Shown here in pieces: positions 1 to 10,390 of a DNA stretch of 50,613 nt. A program made the translations under genes and the position numbers. Origin of the DNA: Selaginella moellendorffii. Its lineage: Eukaryota > Streptophyta > Lycopodiopsida > Selaginellales > Selaginellaceae. Under the pieces are notes generated by a model. That model saw only the letters and a list, made by a program, of their open reading frames with translations, was not told where the DNA came from and searched no databases. The stretch is from positions 6,210,864-6,261,476 of the forward strand of contig NW_003314261.1 of assembly GCF_000143415.4 (NCBI RefSeq). The letters run 5' to 3'. Every line of letters starts with the position of its first letter. The stretch's first letter is position 1.

Positions 1-83
1 TATAGGTGGTGGGAACTAACTCCCCGAGTGTATAGGCTAAAGGATCTTTGAAACCATGACTAAAATGATAAAGAGTTCATTGA

Positions 84-256
84 ATGAGACCAAGTATAAA
101 ACCGACTCCAAAACTGAGTTCAAGACCGAGTCCAAGATCAAGTCTGCAACCGACTTCAAGACTGAGTTTGAGACCAAGTCCAAGACTGAGTTCAAGACCG
201 AGTCTGAGACTGAGCCCGAGGTCAACTCCAAGATTAAGTTCGAGACCAAATTTGAA
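84..256. repeat. diverged GAGTCC/GAGTTC-type minisatellite
   Basis: Imperfect units of about 12 bp built from gag-t(c/t)c-aag-ac(c/t) run through this stretch and keep three reading frames open. The sequence resembles the minus-strand reading of the minisatellite in the LTRs at 13.1-14.05 and 19.36-20.26 kb, so it may be an old scrap of the same element family. It is too diverged to prove this by eye. Confidence 0.6.
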
Positions 257-1044
257 TATTAATACAGATTGTGGGGTGAAAGCCTAAAGCAATCGTCTTA
301 TAGGGGGGCTGCAGGGGGTTCCAAAAGTATAGTAGGGATGATGAGGTTTAAGAATCAATCTTGAAGGAACTCTTCAATAGTGCTTCTAAACTGACCTAAG
401 GAAGTGCTCAAAAGTAGTTCCCACTCCCGGAAGAGAATTTAACTATGATACTCTCGGCTCATGTGGAGTGGTGCCCCATTTGAGTACCATGCAACTCATT
501 AGTCCTCGCTCCTTTTTAAAGGTTTGGACCTTCCCTTTAAAATGAAAATAGAGGAGTAGGGGTACCTATACCAAGCCATTAAGCCATGGTGTTTCCCCCT
601 AGAGTCCTGAAGTAACAAGACTTGCAAGTTAGAGGGTCTCATGATCAAACCTTACTATGCCATGGGATGTTAAAAACCTAAAAGTTTGGTGTGCTTGGTT
701 GCTTGTGCTTATGGGGAATGTAGCTGAACCTTAAGTCTAGTGTAACTTAAGGAGAGGGATTGAGAGAAAATTTAGGAATTTGTGGATGGAGGGCTAACAC
801 TTTATTGTTCGTGTAGTGAGTAGCTAAAACCAAGTAGACCAAATAGGAGTTAGTATAATAGCTGGGAATCTTGATAAGGGAACTTAACTTAGAGGCAGTG
901 ATGGTTAGATAGACGAGGTAAGCTAGTAAATTGGAAAGGAAAAATTTATAGCTTACATCATGGGCCCTTTCCCTCCATATTTGAACCTTTATGGATTGTC
1001 TTTCGAGTTGTTATCTTTAGTTTTTTACAATCCACTATGCTTCC
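257..1044. other. non-coding, repeat-like stretch
   Basis: I see no gene here. The composition resembles the non-coding parts of LTR elements. A segment at about 957-1,034 looks loosely like one at about 1,590-1,672 (both run from a ccttt-tatattt block to a guttural t-rich block), which could be remains of direct terminal repeats. That remains a weak visual impression. Confidence 0.3.
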
Positions 1045-1462
1045 CTACAATTTCATGACCTCGTGAATGAAAGCTAAAAGCCACATCTATTTCGAAAGCT
1101 TTGCTCTCTTAACACCCTACCCCTTAGGTCGAGCCCAACTAGAGTAAATTAAACCTACCAGATACCAATCAATATGTGGTGTGATTCCCCTAGCCAACCA
1201 ATAAAGTTAAATACAAAACCTCAAGTTCATAACCTTATGAAAGAAAGTTAAGAGCTACAACTCTTCTGAAAGTCTCACCCTCTTGACACCCTACCCCTCA
1301 GGTCGAACCCAGTCGGAGCAAATTAAACTTGCTAAATATTAATTAATATGTGGTGCAATTCCCCTAGCCAACCAATAAAATTTTAACCCAAACAAACTAA
1401 ACTTACAAAATGTCAATCAGCATGTGGTATGATTCCTTTAGCCAACCAATAAAGTCAAATCC
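1045..1462. repeat. tandem repeat, about 175-bp unit, about 2.5 copies
   Basis: The block with 'acaccctacccct', 'aggtcga(g/a)ccca', 'atatgtggtg' and 'tagccaaccaataaa' appears at about 1,051-1,225, again at about 1,226-1,384, and as a truncated third copy ending near 1,462. The copies differ by scattered substitutions and small indels, so this is an old duplication. No coding function is visible. Confidence 0.7.
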
Positions 1463-1691
1463 GAAACCTCTCTAATATTAAATATAAGCCCTTGAATTTA
1501 TACTTCTTAAGAGGTCACTAATATTATTTAAACCCAAAGACGCTTAACCCCAAATATTCTAAAACCTTTAACCGATTGAGAAAGGGGGTGCACTTTTATT
1601 CATAAGCTTTTTCCTTTTATATTTAAACTCTTATAAATTGTTGTGCTTATAGTTAAGTGTTTTTTATCCTTGTACTAATCTAAATGTTAAC

Positions 1692-2223
1692 CATATACGT
1701 GAAGTTGATGTTAGATACTTCACGTTGTGGGCATTCAAATGCTGGAACTGTGAGCTGTGGCCATAGTAGCGATGCTCGAGTGTAACAATTGCAGCTCCAA
1801 AAGATTCAGCCAAAGTCTGAAATGTAAGTAGTAATTATTTAGGATAATCATAGGAAGAAATATAACTCACCCATAAGTGGTAACGTAATTTCCTGTGCAC
1901 CCCCACACATCACTAGAAATATTGGCCCATTGTGAGGACGAAAGAAATTGAGAAGCTCTAAATACTTCTGAGAAAATACTCATGGATCCTGAAACAAGAG
2001 AGAAAAATCAGAGGAAAGATGCGAACTATGACCACACCTCTGGAGCGAAATAGTCAAGCTTCTGCCTGGTAAAGAAATTTACAGTCTCCTTGCCTCTTGG
2101 AGGTGACTGCGAGCCCGCTGGTAGAAATTCAGGCTTGAAACCAAGCCATGACGCAGGCACAAAGGCGCTGCTAAAGCTTGTGGAAGTTGCAAGTAGAACG
2201 AAACACACAAGCAACACTCTCAT
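1692..2223 (-). pseudogene. S28-family serine peptidase (lysosomal Pro-X carboxypeptidase / thymus-specific protease type), 5' fragment
   Basis: S28 enzymes are secreted or vacuolar serine exopeptidases. Exon 1 (2,223 to about 2,035) starts with a signal-peptide-like stretch (MRVLLVCFVLLATSTSF) and reaches the family's early LD(H/Y)F motif as 'KLDYFAPE' before a gt donor. Exon 2 (1,988-1,871) reads 'NFFRPHNGPIFLVMCG' and then, in another frame, 'CTGNYVTTYG'. Exon 3 (from 1,816) reads 'LAESFGAAIVTLEHRYYGHS', the family's most recognisable block. Damage: an in-frame TGA three codons into exon 2, a small deletion that shifts the frame after MCG, and loss of everything beyond about 1,692. The missing part includes the Ser-Asp-His catalytic residues. 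The start ATG at 2,221-2,223 is still present. The identification is firm; the exact ends are approximate. Confidence 0.85.
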
Positions 2224-3110
2224 CTTCTCTTCTCTAGCTAGAAGATATCAAGAACAAGTTTGCCTAGAGAACAGACAATGGCGGCCCCAATATCTAGCCA
2301 ATGGTCAATATGTAAGAACAGACTTTGCCTTGAGCTTTTAAGCATTACTATAGGGGACCACAGAGATTGTCATGGCTTTGACTTTCTCTGGTCCTGGAAA
2401 TCCACTAGAGGTGCTGGGCTACCAACATGCATAAAAAGAGACAGCACAAGTTCCCAGTCGAAAGCTCATTTCCAGAACAAAGTCCCGGTCAAAAGTCCAC
2501 TTCTATATGGTTCCCCCAATGACAAAGAAGAATTTACCAAGAAATACAAGAGTTTTCACTGTTGTTGTCAACTTGAGCACCAGCAGTCGTGACCACTCTG
2601 TACAATTGCTTGATTTTCAGTGTCAAACAAAAGAGACAGCGTTCCTTACTAGTTGACCTGTGATTTAAAGCGGGTCCCATGACTGTCTCGTGTTCCAAAT
2701 AAACTTTTAGTCGTTTATAAACAAATTTTAGCGCCAATTAGTATGACAATGCTAGGATTTGATGTGAGAAGCGCTCACCCTCAAAACCATTATCTTCGTG
2801 GCCATGTAAGGCAAAGGCTGTTAACCTCCCCAATGATTTCTCCTATAAACTAAAAAGAAGAAAGAAAACAATGAGTAGCGGTGAGCTTTCATTGTTGTTG
2901 CCAGCTTAAGCAAAAAGAACAGTGTACAGATACGTGGTTGTCCTATGTAAATCAGGACAAACTTTTGATGCTACATTTGTTCATTAGATCACAAATGTGC
3001 ATAACTTTTCTTGTTCTTGGAGCTCAGACCTCTTTTGAAATAAAAACCAAATCAAGTCAACATAGTCAATGTAGTCATAGTCAACAACTCGTTATGCAGA
3101 GCATATTCAT
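2224..3110. other. upstream of the S28 relic; no intact gene
   Basis: This stretch holds the former upstream region of the S28 gene and short duplicated scraps. 'cattgttgttgcca' near 2,890 repeats 'cactgttgttgtca' near 2,556. The block around 2,790-2,846, ending 'ctccccaatgatttctcct', matches the PPR relic near 4,190-4,228. No open reading frame here resembles a known protein. Confidence 0.4.
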
Positions 3111-3840
3111 AAAATATCAAGATGGATGCACACTGGAAGCTCGAAAAGCACACGAGAGAATTCCGAGGAGAAAAGCCTTTACCTTGCAAATTTTGTTGTA
3201 TGGCTAGTGCAGGAGAGTGGACGAGGCAAAGGGGTTATGCCCAAAACGGGCATCTTTGTGGGGCCAGTTCCCTATGGGAAGAATGCTGCAGTCACAACCA
3301 TAGCCACTTGCTATGGTTGATGAGCCTTACTTCCAGCAAATCCGGTTTGACCATGCAAGAGTCATGCTGGATCACATGCCGCAGCTCGACGTCGTGACCT
3401 GGACCATGATGATCGTTGCAAATGCGGGGGTGGAGATTTGTGTCTTCATCGGAATGCGGGTCGTGGACTGCAATGGTGTCAGTGCTTGCGCAAGCCGGAG
3501 ATCTTATTGAGGCCAGGAAGTTCTTGGATTCGACAACAAAACAACAAAACTCTAACTACATATGTTTTCAAGTGGACACATGTCGAACTTCATATACGCT
3601 TTGAAAGGGCTGTGCTTCATAGTCTGGACCTTGTTCTCAGGTGGAAACTCTGAACACGGAGAGGATGGCTCTGAATTAGTTCCCTGACATAGTTTCCTTC
3701 TCAAGTAAAACCTTCACGTGATGCAACGCGATTTTTACAGATGTGGCCGCCTGAGATCATCGGTCTAAGCTTAGTTCCGGGCCATGAATACGTAAGATCA
3801 CGCCACCACCAAGCTTTAGCGTCCTGGTTAAACAGCATTC
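3111..3840 (+). pseudogene. PPR protein relic, copy 1
   Basis: Pentatricopeptide-repeat proteins are organellar RNA-binding proteins. Pieces of PPR repeats can be read in several plus-strand frames: 'LEARKAHERI' near 3,130, 'YFQQIRFDHARVMLDHMP' then 'LDVVTWTMMI' at 3,325-3,415, and 'LAQAGDLIEARKFLD' at about 3,480-3,525. The helical-pair spacing and the 'DVV(S/T)WT' signature are typical of plant PLS-class PPR repeats. Frameshifts separate the pieces and no start or full repeat series remains. The 3' part (3,690-3,840) matches 4,745-4,860 in the second copy. Confidence 0.7.
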
Positions 3841-4129
3841 CAAAGAAAGGAACGAACTTGTAGTCACAAGGCAAGCAAACTATCCTTGCTATTCTCACTC
3901 AACTTAGGGAAGGCTGCACTACAGTAACGAAGATATCTATGACTACGAGATCAAAGAGGCTTGGCGTGTACAGGGAACAGGCAGTGGCAGTGACGAGTAA
4001 CAACCGTGGTGTTTCAGAGAGCAGCCTCCAGTGATGCGCTCACTGAAAAGTGAGTTCCGTGTTCCTCGGCCGCGTCCAAAGGGACTGGAGGATGATCATT
4101 GCTGCATTTTCAATGAGCTCACTTTCAAA

Positions 4130-4862
4130 TTCGTTACCTTGCAAATCTGGTCGTAGTCATGTATGGCAGATGCGATAGCGTGGGTGAGGCAAAAGCCGTG
4201 TTTGATCGCATTGACCTCCCTAATGATTTCTCCTAGAATATGTTGCATATGGGCATATTTGTGAGGCAAGGTTGCTGATAGAACAAATGCCGCGGCCAAG
4301 ATATGGCCACCATATCCGCCTTTGTGGAATACAAAGAGTCCAAGAAGCTTTAGCATTGTTTTGAATCAATGCCGGAATGGATCATTCAGACACTTGCCAT
4401 GAACGGAGGGGCTTTAAAGATATTTGATCATATGCCATTCAGGACGTAGTTTCCTAGACAATGATGACCGAAGCTTATTTCCAGCAAACCCGGTTTGACC
4501 AAGGAAAAGTCTTGCTGGATGATCTCTTCAATGGAACACCCCAGCGTAATGTGGTGTCCTGGACTACAATGGAGGAAGCTATTCGACTCGATGCCATGGG
4601 AAGGAAGGGATCCTACATCTCTGTAAATGTCTCCCACCAAAGAATATTACATACGCTTTGAAATAGCAAGACTTAACTTTTGATTTCACACTCCAAGGTG
4701 ACCTGACCATCATCCTTCTGTGAACTCGGAGGATGGCTTTGAACTGTCAAGTAAAACCTCCATGATCTTGTCTACAGCAGCACAATTGCTAGGAATGTGG
4801 CCGAGTGCAATCTCATACACTTTGTCTGAGATCACTAGGCGTTAGCATCCTAGTTAGGGCCT
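4130..4862 (+). pseudogene. PPR protein relic, copy 2
   Basis: This is a second decayed copy of the PPR locus at 3.1-3.8 kb, offset by about 1 kb. Plus-strand reading gives 'NLVVVMYGRCDSVGEAKAVF' at about 4,145-4,204, a nearly perfect PPR repeat that ends in a stop at 4,226-4,228. 'YFQQTRFDQGKVLLDDL' and 'RNVVSWTTM' follow at 4,474-4,570. The two copies share the order of blocks and the non-coding tail. Neither can encode a protein of useful length. Confidence 0.7.
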
Positions 4863-4974
4863 GGGGAAATAACCTATTAAGTAGGACTGGAGGGTCATTA
4901 TTCCCATAGGCAACAAATGACTATGCGAAGGCAAGCCACAAGGTGGAATGTGGTTATGGCAATGTGAGGTTAGG

Positions 4975-5202
4975 TGTTATGATCCAATGCAAAAAGATAG
5001 AGATTTAATCACCCTAAACTATGCTATGCCACCTCTTGAGGTTCCTCACCACCCAACTACCCCCGAGTTACTTCAAAAACTCCACTGCGCCGCTGCACCA
5101 TTGTGAGCCCTAGGGTAGGGTTGAGTCCTTTACCCTAACATGCCTTAATATACCCTTGAGCCTAACCGATGTTGACCACGTGGTTAAAGCTGGCGCATAA
5201 TA
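4975..5202 (-). repeat. element B 3' LTR
   Basis: It aligns along its length with 9,499-9,732, including 'ctatgccacctcttga', 'gagccctagggtagggttga' and 'gttgaccacgtgg'. On the plus strand it begins TGTTATGAT. The far end has decayed from ..TAACA to ..TAATA. It lacks the short 'cctttga' segment present in the other LTR. Confidence 0.88.
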
Positions 5203-5218
5203 ATTCTTCCCCCCCAAG
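5203..5218 (-). other. element B polypurine tract
   Basis: The minus strand reads a run of G flanked by purines (ttggggggg-aagaa) directly upstream of the 3' LTR. This is the position and composition of a plus-strand primer in LTR retrotransposons. Confidence 0.8.
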
Positions 5219-5426
5219 TACTAGTGATCACCCTTTCTAGGGAACCTTGCTCAAGCTCTTGGTCCATCTTCCACAGCTATATACATCAAGGAGGTACATC
5301 ACTCCGAGATAATACACCTTTCAACTAGCTGACATAAAATACCAGATGAATTTTCACCCTAGCCAATAGCTACACCCGATAAGCTATTTTACCAATGTGC
5401 TCTAGCACTTCATATGGACCAGCATA

Positions 5427-6420
5427 TCAACGAGAAATTTTATCACTTTTCCCTGTCCGTAAAGGCACCAAGGTGTTCTGCCACTCACTTGATGGAAAGA
5501 TCACTCGCACAAAGACAAAATCATCCACCTTATATTCCCGGAATTGGTGATCCTCATTGGCAAACTTCTCCACTCTATCCTGAGCTACTTGCAAATTCCA
5601 TTTGCACACCACCAGAATCTCATCAAGTTCTGTGGCCAGATCAGTTGCCTCAGAATCAAGTTTATCTTGAACGTCCTTACTCAAATGCAATCCCAACTCC
5701 ACCGCTGTTCGAGGATGCCTTCCAAACATCGCAAAGTAAGGACTTAGCTTGGTTCCACTGTGTTGGCTATTGTTGTAAGCAAATTGCACCAACGGAAGAT
5801 ATAGATCCCACTGTCCTTGCCTTTGACCAATGCTACAACGTAGCATATCCTCCACCACCTGATTCACACGCTCAGTTTGCCCATCCGTCTGAGGATGATC
5901 TCCACTCGAGAGTTTCAAAGTCACTTGCATAGCCTTTGCAAAGCTTTTCCAAAATCCACTGGTGAACTTTGAATCTCGATCACTAATGATGTCCTCTGGC
6001 AAACCAAAATCAGGAAAAACCTTCTCCAAGTAAACTATAGCCAAGTCTGAGGCAGTGATAGTCTTCCAAAGAGCTAACAACCACATATACTTCATTAACC
6101 AATCCACTATGACCTATACTTGCTCCTTTTGCTTTTGTGTTCATGGCAAACAAGTGATGAAGTCCATAGAGATATTACACCAATGGCTCTGAGGAATAGG
6201 TAAAGGTTGCAAAAGTCCCCCTAGCTTCTCCCGTGGCACCTTAACCCACTGACAGAACTCACATGATTTACAATACTTTAGGATATCAGCCTTTATATTC
6301 CTCTAATAAAAATTGTGCTTAATCAAGTCATATGTCGTCTTCCCCCCAAAATGACCTACCTCTGGACAATCATGATAGTGGAATAAAACTTGAGTAATTA
6401 ACACATCCACGCGTGACAAA
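5427..6420 (-). pseudogene. element B integrase
   Basis: The last 226 codons (6,107-5,427) are open. They contain 'SDRDSKFTS' with a catalytic Asp and 'HPQTDGQTERVNQ' with the catalytic Glu, the second and third residues of the retroviral-type DDE triad. 'YNNSQHSGTKLSPY' follows, then the C-terminal 'YKVDDFVFV' block. Upstream, across stops, the HHCC-type zinc-binding region and the segment with the first Asp ('SMDFI'-like) can be read between about 6,400 and 6,110. No chromodomain is obvious. As a whole the domain is broken. Confidence 0.85.
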
Positions 6421-6476
6421 TATACATGACTATTGTAGTAGAGAATCCCATCCACTAATGAGAAAGGGGCTTCCAT

Positions 6477-7010
6477 TTAGTCTCGCAAAGAGGCCGCCTC
6501 AACATCTTGAGCTTGAGCATGCTTAACCAATTGCCCAAACTTGCTGACCACCTTACTCAAATGATGACAAAATCGTGTTTGTAACGTTGTCACATGACGA
6601 ATACGAGATAAAGCATCGGCTACCACATTTGATTTTTCCAGACGATGCTCAATAGGAAATTCCCCAAACTCCATGAGTTTGACCATCCAATGAACTTGCC
6701 TAATATTCAACTCCTTCTGTGTGAAAAAATACATAAGTGGTTTGTGATCTGTCAACACCACGAACACTGCACTATAAAGATAGTGTCGCCATGTCTACAA
6801 AGCATGAATAATAGAGAATAATTCTTGCTCATATGTGAAATAGCGTTGCTCCACAGAATTCAAAGTTTGACTCTCATATGCAATAGGCTGTCCCTCTTGC
6901 ATGAGAACTCCTCTCAGTGTATAACCACTCATATTGCATATCACCTCATAAAGTTTCAATGGATTAGTAATGCAAAGCACTGGAGTCTCACTCAACAATC
7001 ATTTCAGCGC
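6477..7010 (-). pseudogene. element B RNase H
   Basis: Two open pieces (6,998-6,795 and 6,767-6,477), separated by one stop, read 'LRGVLMQEGQPIAYES', 'EQRYFTYEQELFSI' and 'VVLTDHKPLMYFF', ending with 'VVADALSRI'. These are the standard blocks of the Ty3/gypsy RNase H. The first catalytic Asp block (usually CDAS) has changed to 'CNMSG', so the active site is damaged. The same domain in element D (50,334-50,613) still reads 'CDANG'. Confidence 0.88.
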
Positions 7011-7079
7011 CACAAAAATTTCCTCTTGTGGCTTCTTCCACTCGAATGGCACATTCTTGCGTAACAATCACGTCAAAAG

Positions 7080-7532
7080 AATAGCCACCTTTACAAACTT
7101 ATGCTGGAAACCTCAGTAGTAATTAGCCATACTAAGAAAACTGTGCAACTTAGCCACTGTAGTCGGTGTAGGCCAATTTTCCACCACAGCCACCTTCCTT
7201 GGATCCATCTTGACACTCTTAAATGTCACAATATGGTCTAAATATTTCACCTCTGACTTTGCAAACTCATATTTGCTCTTCTTTGCATAAAGTTTGTTGT
7301 CTCGGAGTAATAAAAGGACCTTGCGCAAATGCACCTTATGCTCCTTCATATTAATGCTAAAAATAAGAATATCATCCAAGAAAATCTCCACAAACTCATG
7401 AAGATAACACCCAAATACCTCAGCCATCAACCGAGTAAATATAGTTGGTGCATTCGTCAAACTAAACAGCATAACTGTAAACTCAAAATGTCCGAAGCTT
7501 ATGTTGAATGCTGTCTTGGAGATAGATGCATC
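7080..7532 (-). pseudogene. element B reverse transcriptase, C-terminal half
   Basis: It reads 'KTAFNISFGHFEF', 'FSLTNAPTIFTRLM' and the catalytic 'FLDDILIFS' (the YxDD box), then 'HKVHLRKVL' and 'FLSMANYY'. The upstream half of the palm and finger domain, with the first catalytic Asp, is missing because the domain is fused at about 7,532 to foreign LTR sequence. Confidence 0.88.
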
Positions 7533-8043
7533 TGTGAGACACAAAATCCCTAGGCCCCAAAGTGGAGCGGAAAGGGCACCACGTGGTAGTGGCCGAAGCA
7601 AAAGGCAAACGAACATAACACGTTTGGACTAAAAGCTTCGACTTGAAAAGGTTGAGAGCGGGAGTGGAACTCCCAACAAAGTGCTCGAGGAACAAGCATG
7701 AAGCGAGCAATGAGTGAGTCTCTAGAAAAGGGACCCGAGATGGACTCGAGATGGAGTCCGAGATGGACCTAAGATGGAGTCCAAGATGGACCCAAGATAG
7801 AGTCCGAGATGGACCCAAGATGGAGTCTAAGATGGACTCGAGATGGACTTGAGATGGAGTCCGAGATGGAGTCTGAGATGGACCCAAAATGGAGTTTGAG
7901 ATGGACCCAAGATGGACCTGAGATGGATCTGAGATGGTGTCCGAGATGGACCAAAAGATGCAGTCCGAGATGGAGTCCAAGATGGACTTGAGGTGGAGTC
8001 CGAGATGGAACCGAGATCGAGACCAAGACCAAGACCAAGACCG
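7533..8043 (+). mobile_element. fragment of the LARD-like element's LTR inside element B
   Basis: The segment begins exactly at the LTR terminus (TGTGAGACACAAAATCCC) seen at 20,489 and 14,281 on the opposite strand. It runs through the unique block (the RC of 'gagcactttgttgggagt', for example) into the GAGATGG minisatellite and stops inside it. It is therefore a 5'-complete, 3'-truncated LTR. No second LTR or interior is present, and host protease-RT sequence is missing, so this is a replacement or a rearranged insertion, not a clean one. Confidence 0.85.
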
Positions 8044-8049
8044 AGACCA

Positions 8050-8369
8050 CCTTCACCAACCATGGCATCCCAATAATGAGATCCACCCGATGGATATCTG
8101 CAAAAGGTCTCTACAAGTGTGGTTTTGCCAACCAACACTTCTAGCCCCTTGACACAAGCATCAAAATGCTGAGCAGAGGTAGCTGCACCTTCCACTGTGT
8201 ATGGAAGAACTCTGCATGTGACCAAGCCATATTCCGCAACAAACTTTGCCGAAATAAAGTTGTCATCGCTCCCACTATCCAGTAAAATCCGCATTAGATT
8301 GCCACAGAACATGCCCTCCAGCATTAAAGCTGATTGATGAGTATCCTCGAGTTCCACCTTGTTCCACAC
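8050..8369 (-). pseudogene. element B aspartic protease
   Basis: It reads 'MRILLDSGSDDNFISAKFV', with the retropepsin active site D-S-G, and ends near 8,050 with 'LIIGMPWLVK' after a frameshift, the usual (I/L)LGM(D/P)WL end of Ty3/gypsy proteases. The reading frame then runs into the minisatellite. Confidence 0.85.
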
Positions 8370-8507
8370 AAAGTTGAGCTACCGAGCAACGATTGAAAGT
8401 CTCTTCCTTCGACTGGAATGGTCGTTCTCGTCATCCTCATGTTGTAAAATTTGCAACTTTTTAGTATCTAACTTACCTTGAGTAGAAGATTGGCCATTCT
8501 TTTTGTC

Positions 8508-9474
8508 CTATTGCTTGTTCTTCAACTGCGGACAATCAACCTTGTAGTGTCCAAGTTCGCCGCAATGATGATAACTCTGTTTATAATTCTTCACAAAGAA
8601 CTTCTGCTTTTTGAACCCCTTTGCATCCGAAGTAGTCACCACCGACTTCAACTTGTGATGCTTGTTCCCATCTTTGTGTCCACGGCGATCATCATGACGA
8701 TTCTTGACAGAAGGACTCCGCAAACACTTGCGAGACTTGTATTTGTCATTGTCAAGTCAACGAGCCTCATCAAAGAGCTCCTCCAAACTCTTTATAGGCT
8801 AAGAATGATGCAAGTGTTGCCGCATGCTCTCACTATGTAGGCCATCAATGAAGTAGGACTTGTTCTTATCTGGATCCTTCATTGGAACACGACTAATTAA
8901 GTGAGTAAGCTTCTCAATATAGTCCTTGAGTGTTATTTTCCCTTGCTGGAAATGTCGAAGTTCTATACGAACATTCTCCACGTCATAATGAGGGGCAAAA
9001 TGTAAACGGAAAGCAGCCTGTAACTCATCCATAGTAGACACTGATTGTTTCTTATCCACAACACAAGACTCCTCAAGCCAATTCCACCATCGAAGACTTG
9101 CATCATGCAAAACCATTGGAATAACCACTAAAGCCTCTGCATCTGGAGTTCCCTTAGCAACCAAGAACTTCTTCACATTGGCTAGCCAAGCGAGACACTT
9201 ATCCACACCACCATCACCAGAAAAATTTGGAATCTTGAGCTAATTTACCAAAGAAGGTTTACTTGGAGTGTTACCCCGTCCAACCTCAAGTGCCTCAACA
9301 CGCCCACGCATGGTATCCATCATGCCATGCATCTCATCTTGCATCTCTTGTTGATTTCGATTAAGGGCTCGCAGCTCATGAACCACATCTGGTCCAAATC
9401 TCCGCAGCTTTGTCGGCACCATCATTGGCACCACCATCGATAATAGGATTCCAGCATTTAGCTTGGTTAGCCAT
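8508..9474 (-). pseudogene. element B gag with CCHC knuckle
   Basis: The likely start ATG is at 9,472-9,474, 11 bases downstream of the primer-binding site. The first frame closes after about 33 codons and the rest continues in other frames. The Ty3-gag core (9,206-8,799) includes 'LHDASLRWWNWLEE', 'LQAAFRLHFAP', 'LRHFQQGKITLKDYI' and 'YFIDGLHS'. The nucleocapsid part (8,723-8,508) is Lys/His-rich and ends 'HHCGELGHYKVDC', a CCHC knuckle whose first Cys has become Tyr. Gag is therefore inactive. Confidence 0.85.
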
Positions 9475-9485
9475 CGCAACCAACT

Positions 9486-9497
9486 CCTCTGATACCA
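9486..9497 (-). other. element B primer-binding site (initiator tRNA-Met)
   Basis: The minus strand reads TGGTATCAGAGG one base inside the 5' LTR. It is complementary to the 3' end of plant initiator tRNA-Met in 11 of 12 positions of the canonical TGGTATCAGAGC. Confidence 0.9.
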
Positions 9498-9498
9498 A

Positions 9499-9732
9499 TG
9501 TTATGATTCGACACAAAAAGACAGAGATCTAGTCGCCCTAGACTATACTATGCCACCTCTTGAAGTTCCTCACCACCCAACCACCCCCGAGCTACCTCAA
9601 AAGCTCCACTGCACTACCGCTCCACTATGAGCCCTAGGGTAGGGTTGAGTCCCTTACCTTAACATGCCTTAATATACCCTTGAGCCTCCCTTTGACCAAC
9701 GTTGACCACGTGGTCAAAGCTAGTGCCTAACA
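9499..9732 (-). repeat. element B 5' LTR
   Basis: This 234-bp LTR has TG..CA ends (plus-strand TGTTATGATT to CCTAACA). Its partner is at 4,975-5,202. It is directly followed on the minus strand by the primer-binding site. Confidence 0.9.
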
Positions 9733-10222
9733 CTAGGCTTGTACAGGGGTGGTCAAGAGCTATGTAGCTCTTTGGTGTTTCAAATAGTAGCATCCGAAGA
9801 GAAATCGAAGTGATGGGGTCACTCATAGGTGAGTTACTGAGCTTGTAGGGGATGGTGCTTGCCAGGGATTTGTGTGGCAGCTTGCATGGTAGAGGCATCG
9901 CTCACGAGGATCCCAAGAGTGACAATCTGCTGCTCTGAACTTCAGGATGAGGGTCAAGATGTGTGACTTTGGCACAGCAAGGCTCAATCAGGGACACCAT
10001 TACATCCAGCCAAGTGATGAGATGCACTTGGTGTGGGGATTGGAGCCATGCTCATAAGGTCATTCTTCGAGGTTGCATTGCACAAAGGAAAATCATGATC
10101 AGATTTATGTTTCTACTTATTGGATTGAATAACTAACAGTGTTATTTACATCCTCACTTTTTATCTCAAACAACCATCACCCCAGCTTAAATGAAATTCA
10201 CAGTCTGAAATATATTTCTTTT
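9733..10222. other. unassigned spacer between elements B and A
   Basis: About 490 bp with no recognisable protein, RNA or repeat. The 79-codon minus-strand reading (9,898-9,659) overlaps the LTR of element B and looks like nothing known. Confidence 0.4.
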
Positions 10223-10390
10223 TGTGAGTGTATAATTACAATGCCATATACTAATATTAGCATAATGGGATTTTGATAGTAGTCAGTTTGGTTTCAATCC
10301 AAACTATTTGCTTCTGTATATAAATTAGGGTTTTTAATCTAATTAATATGTATAGTTCTATATTCCATTTCCATATTCCATGCACTCATA
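10223..10390 (+). repeat. element A 5' LTR
   Basis: It aligns with 29,723-29,898, 32,023-32,190 and 23,231-23,353, sharing 'catatactaatattagcata' and 'ccatattccat'. A 6-base deletion near its start and a CA-to-TA change at its end mark decay. Confidence 0.8.

Larger units (their letters stand above)
4975..9732 (-). mobile_element. Ty3/gypsy LTR retrotransposon, element B (degenerate)
   Basis: The element has paired LTRs (9,499-9,732 and about 4,975-5,202), a primer-binding site complementary to initiator tRNA-Met beside the 5' LTR, and a polypurine tract beside the 3' LTR. On the minus strand the order is gag, CCHC knuckle, protease, RT, RNase H, integrase. Integrase after RNase H is the Ty3/gypsy order. 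Flanking 5-mers are ttagg (4,970-4,974) and ctagg (9,733-9,737), a target-site duplication with one mismatch. Stops and frameshifts break gag and pol. The protease-RT junction and the N-terminal half of RT are replaced by a fragment of another element's LTR (7,533-8,043). Confidence 0.92.

Noticed and set aside
3122-3220. C2H2 zinc-finger-like reading (HTREF-GEKPLPCKFC)
   Set aside because: Only one partial finger, no His pair at the right spacing, and the other frame reads as a PPR repeat that matches the neighbouring copy.
5414-5932. 172-codon plus-strand frame
   Set aside because: Antisense shadow of the element B integrase. The minus strand carries the DDE motifs.
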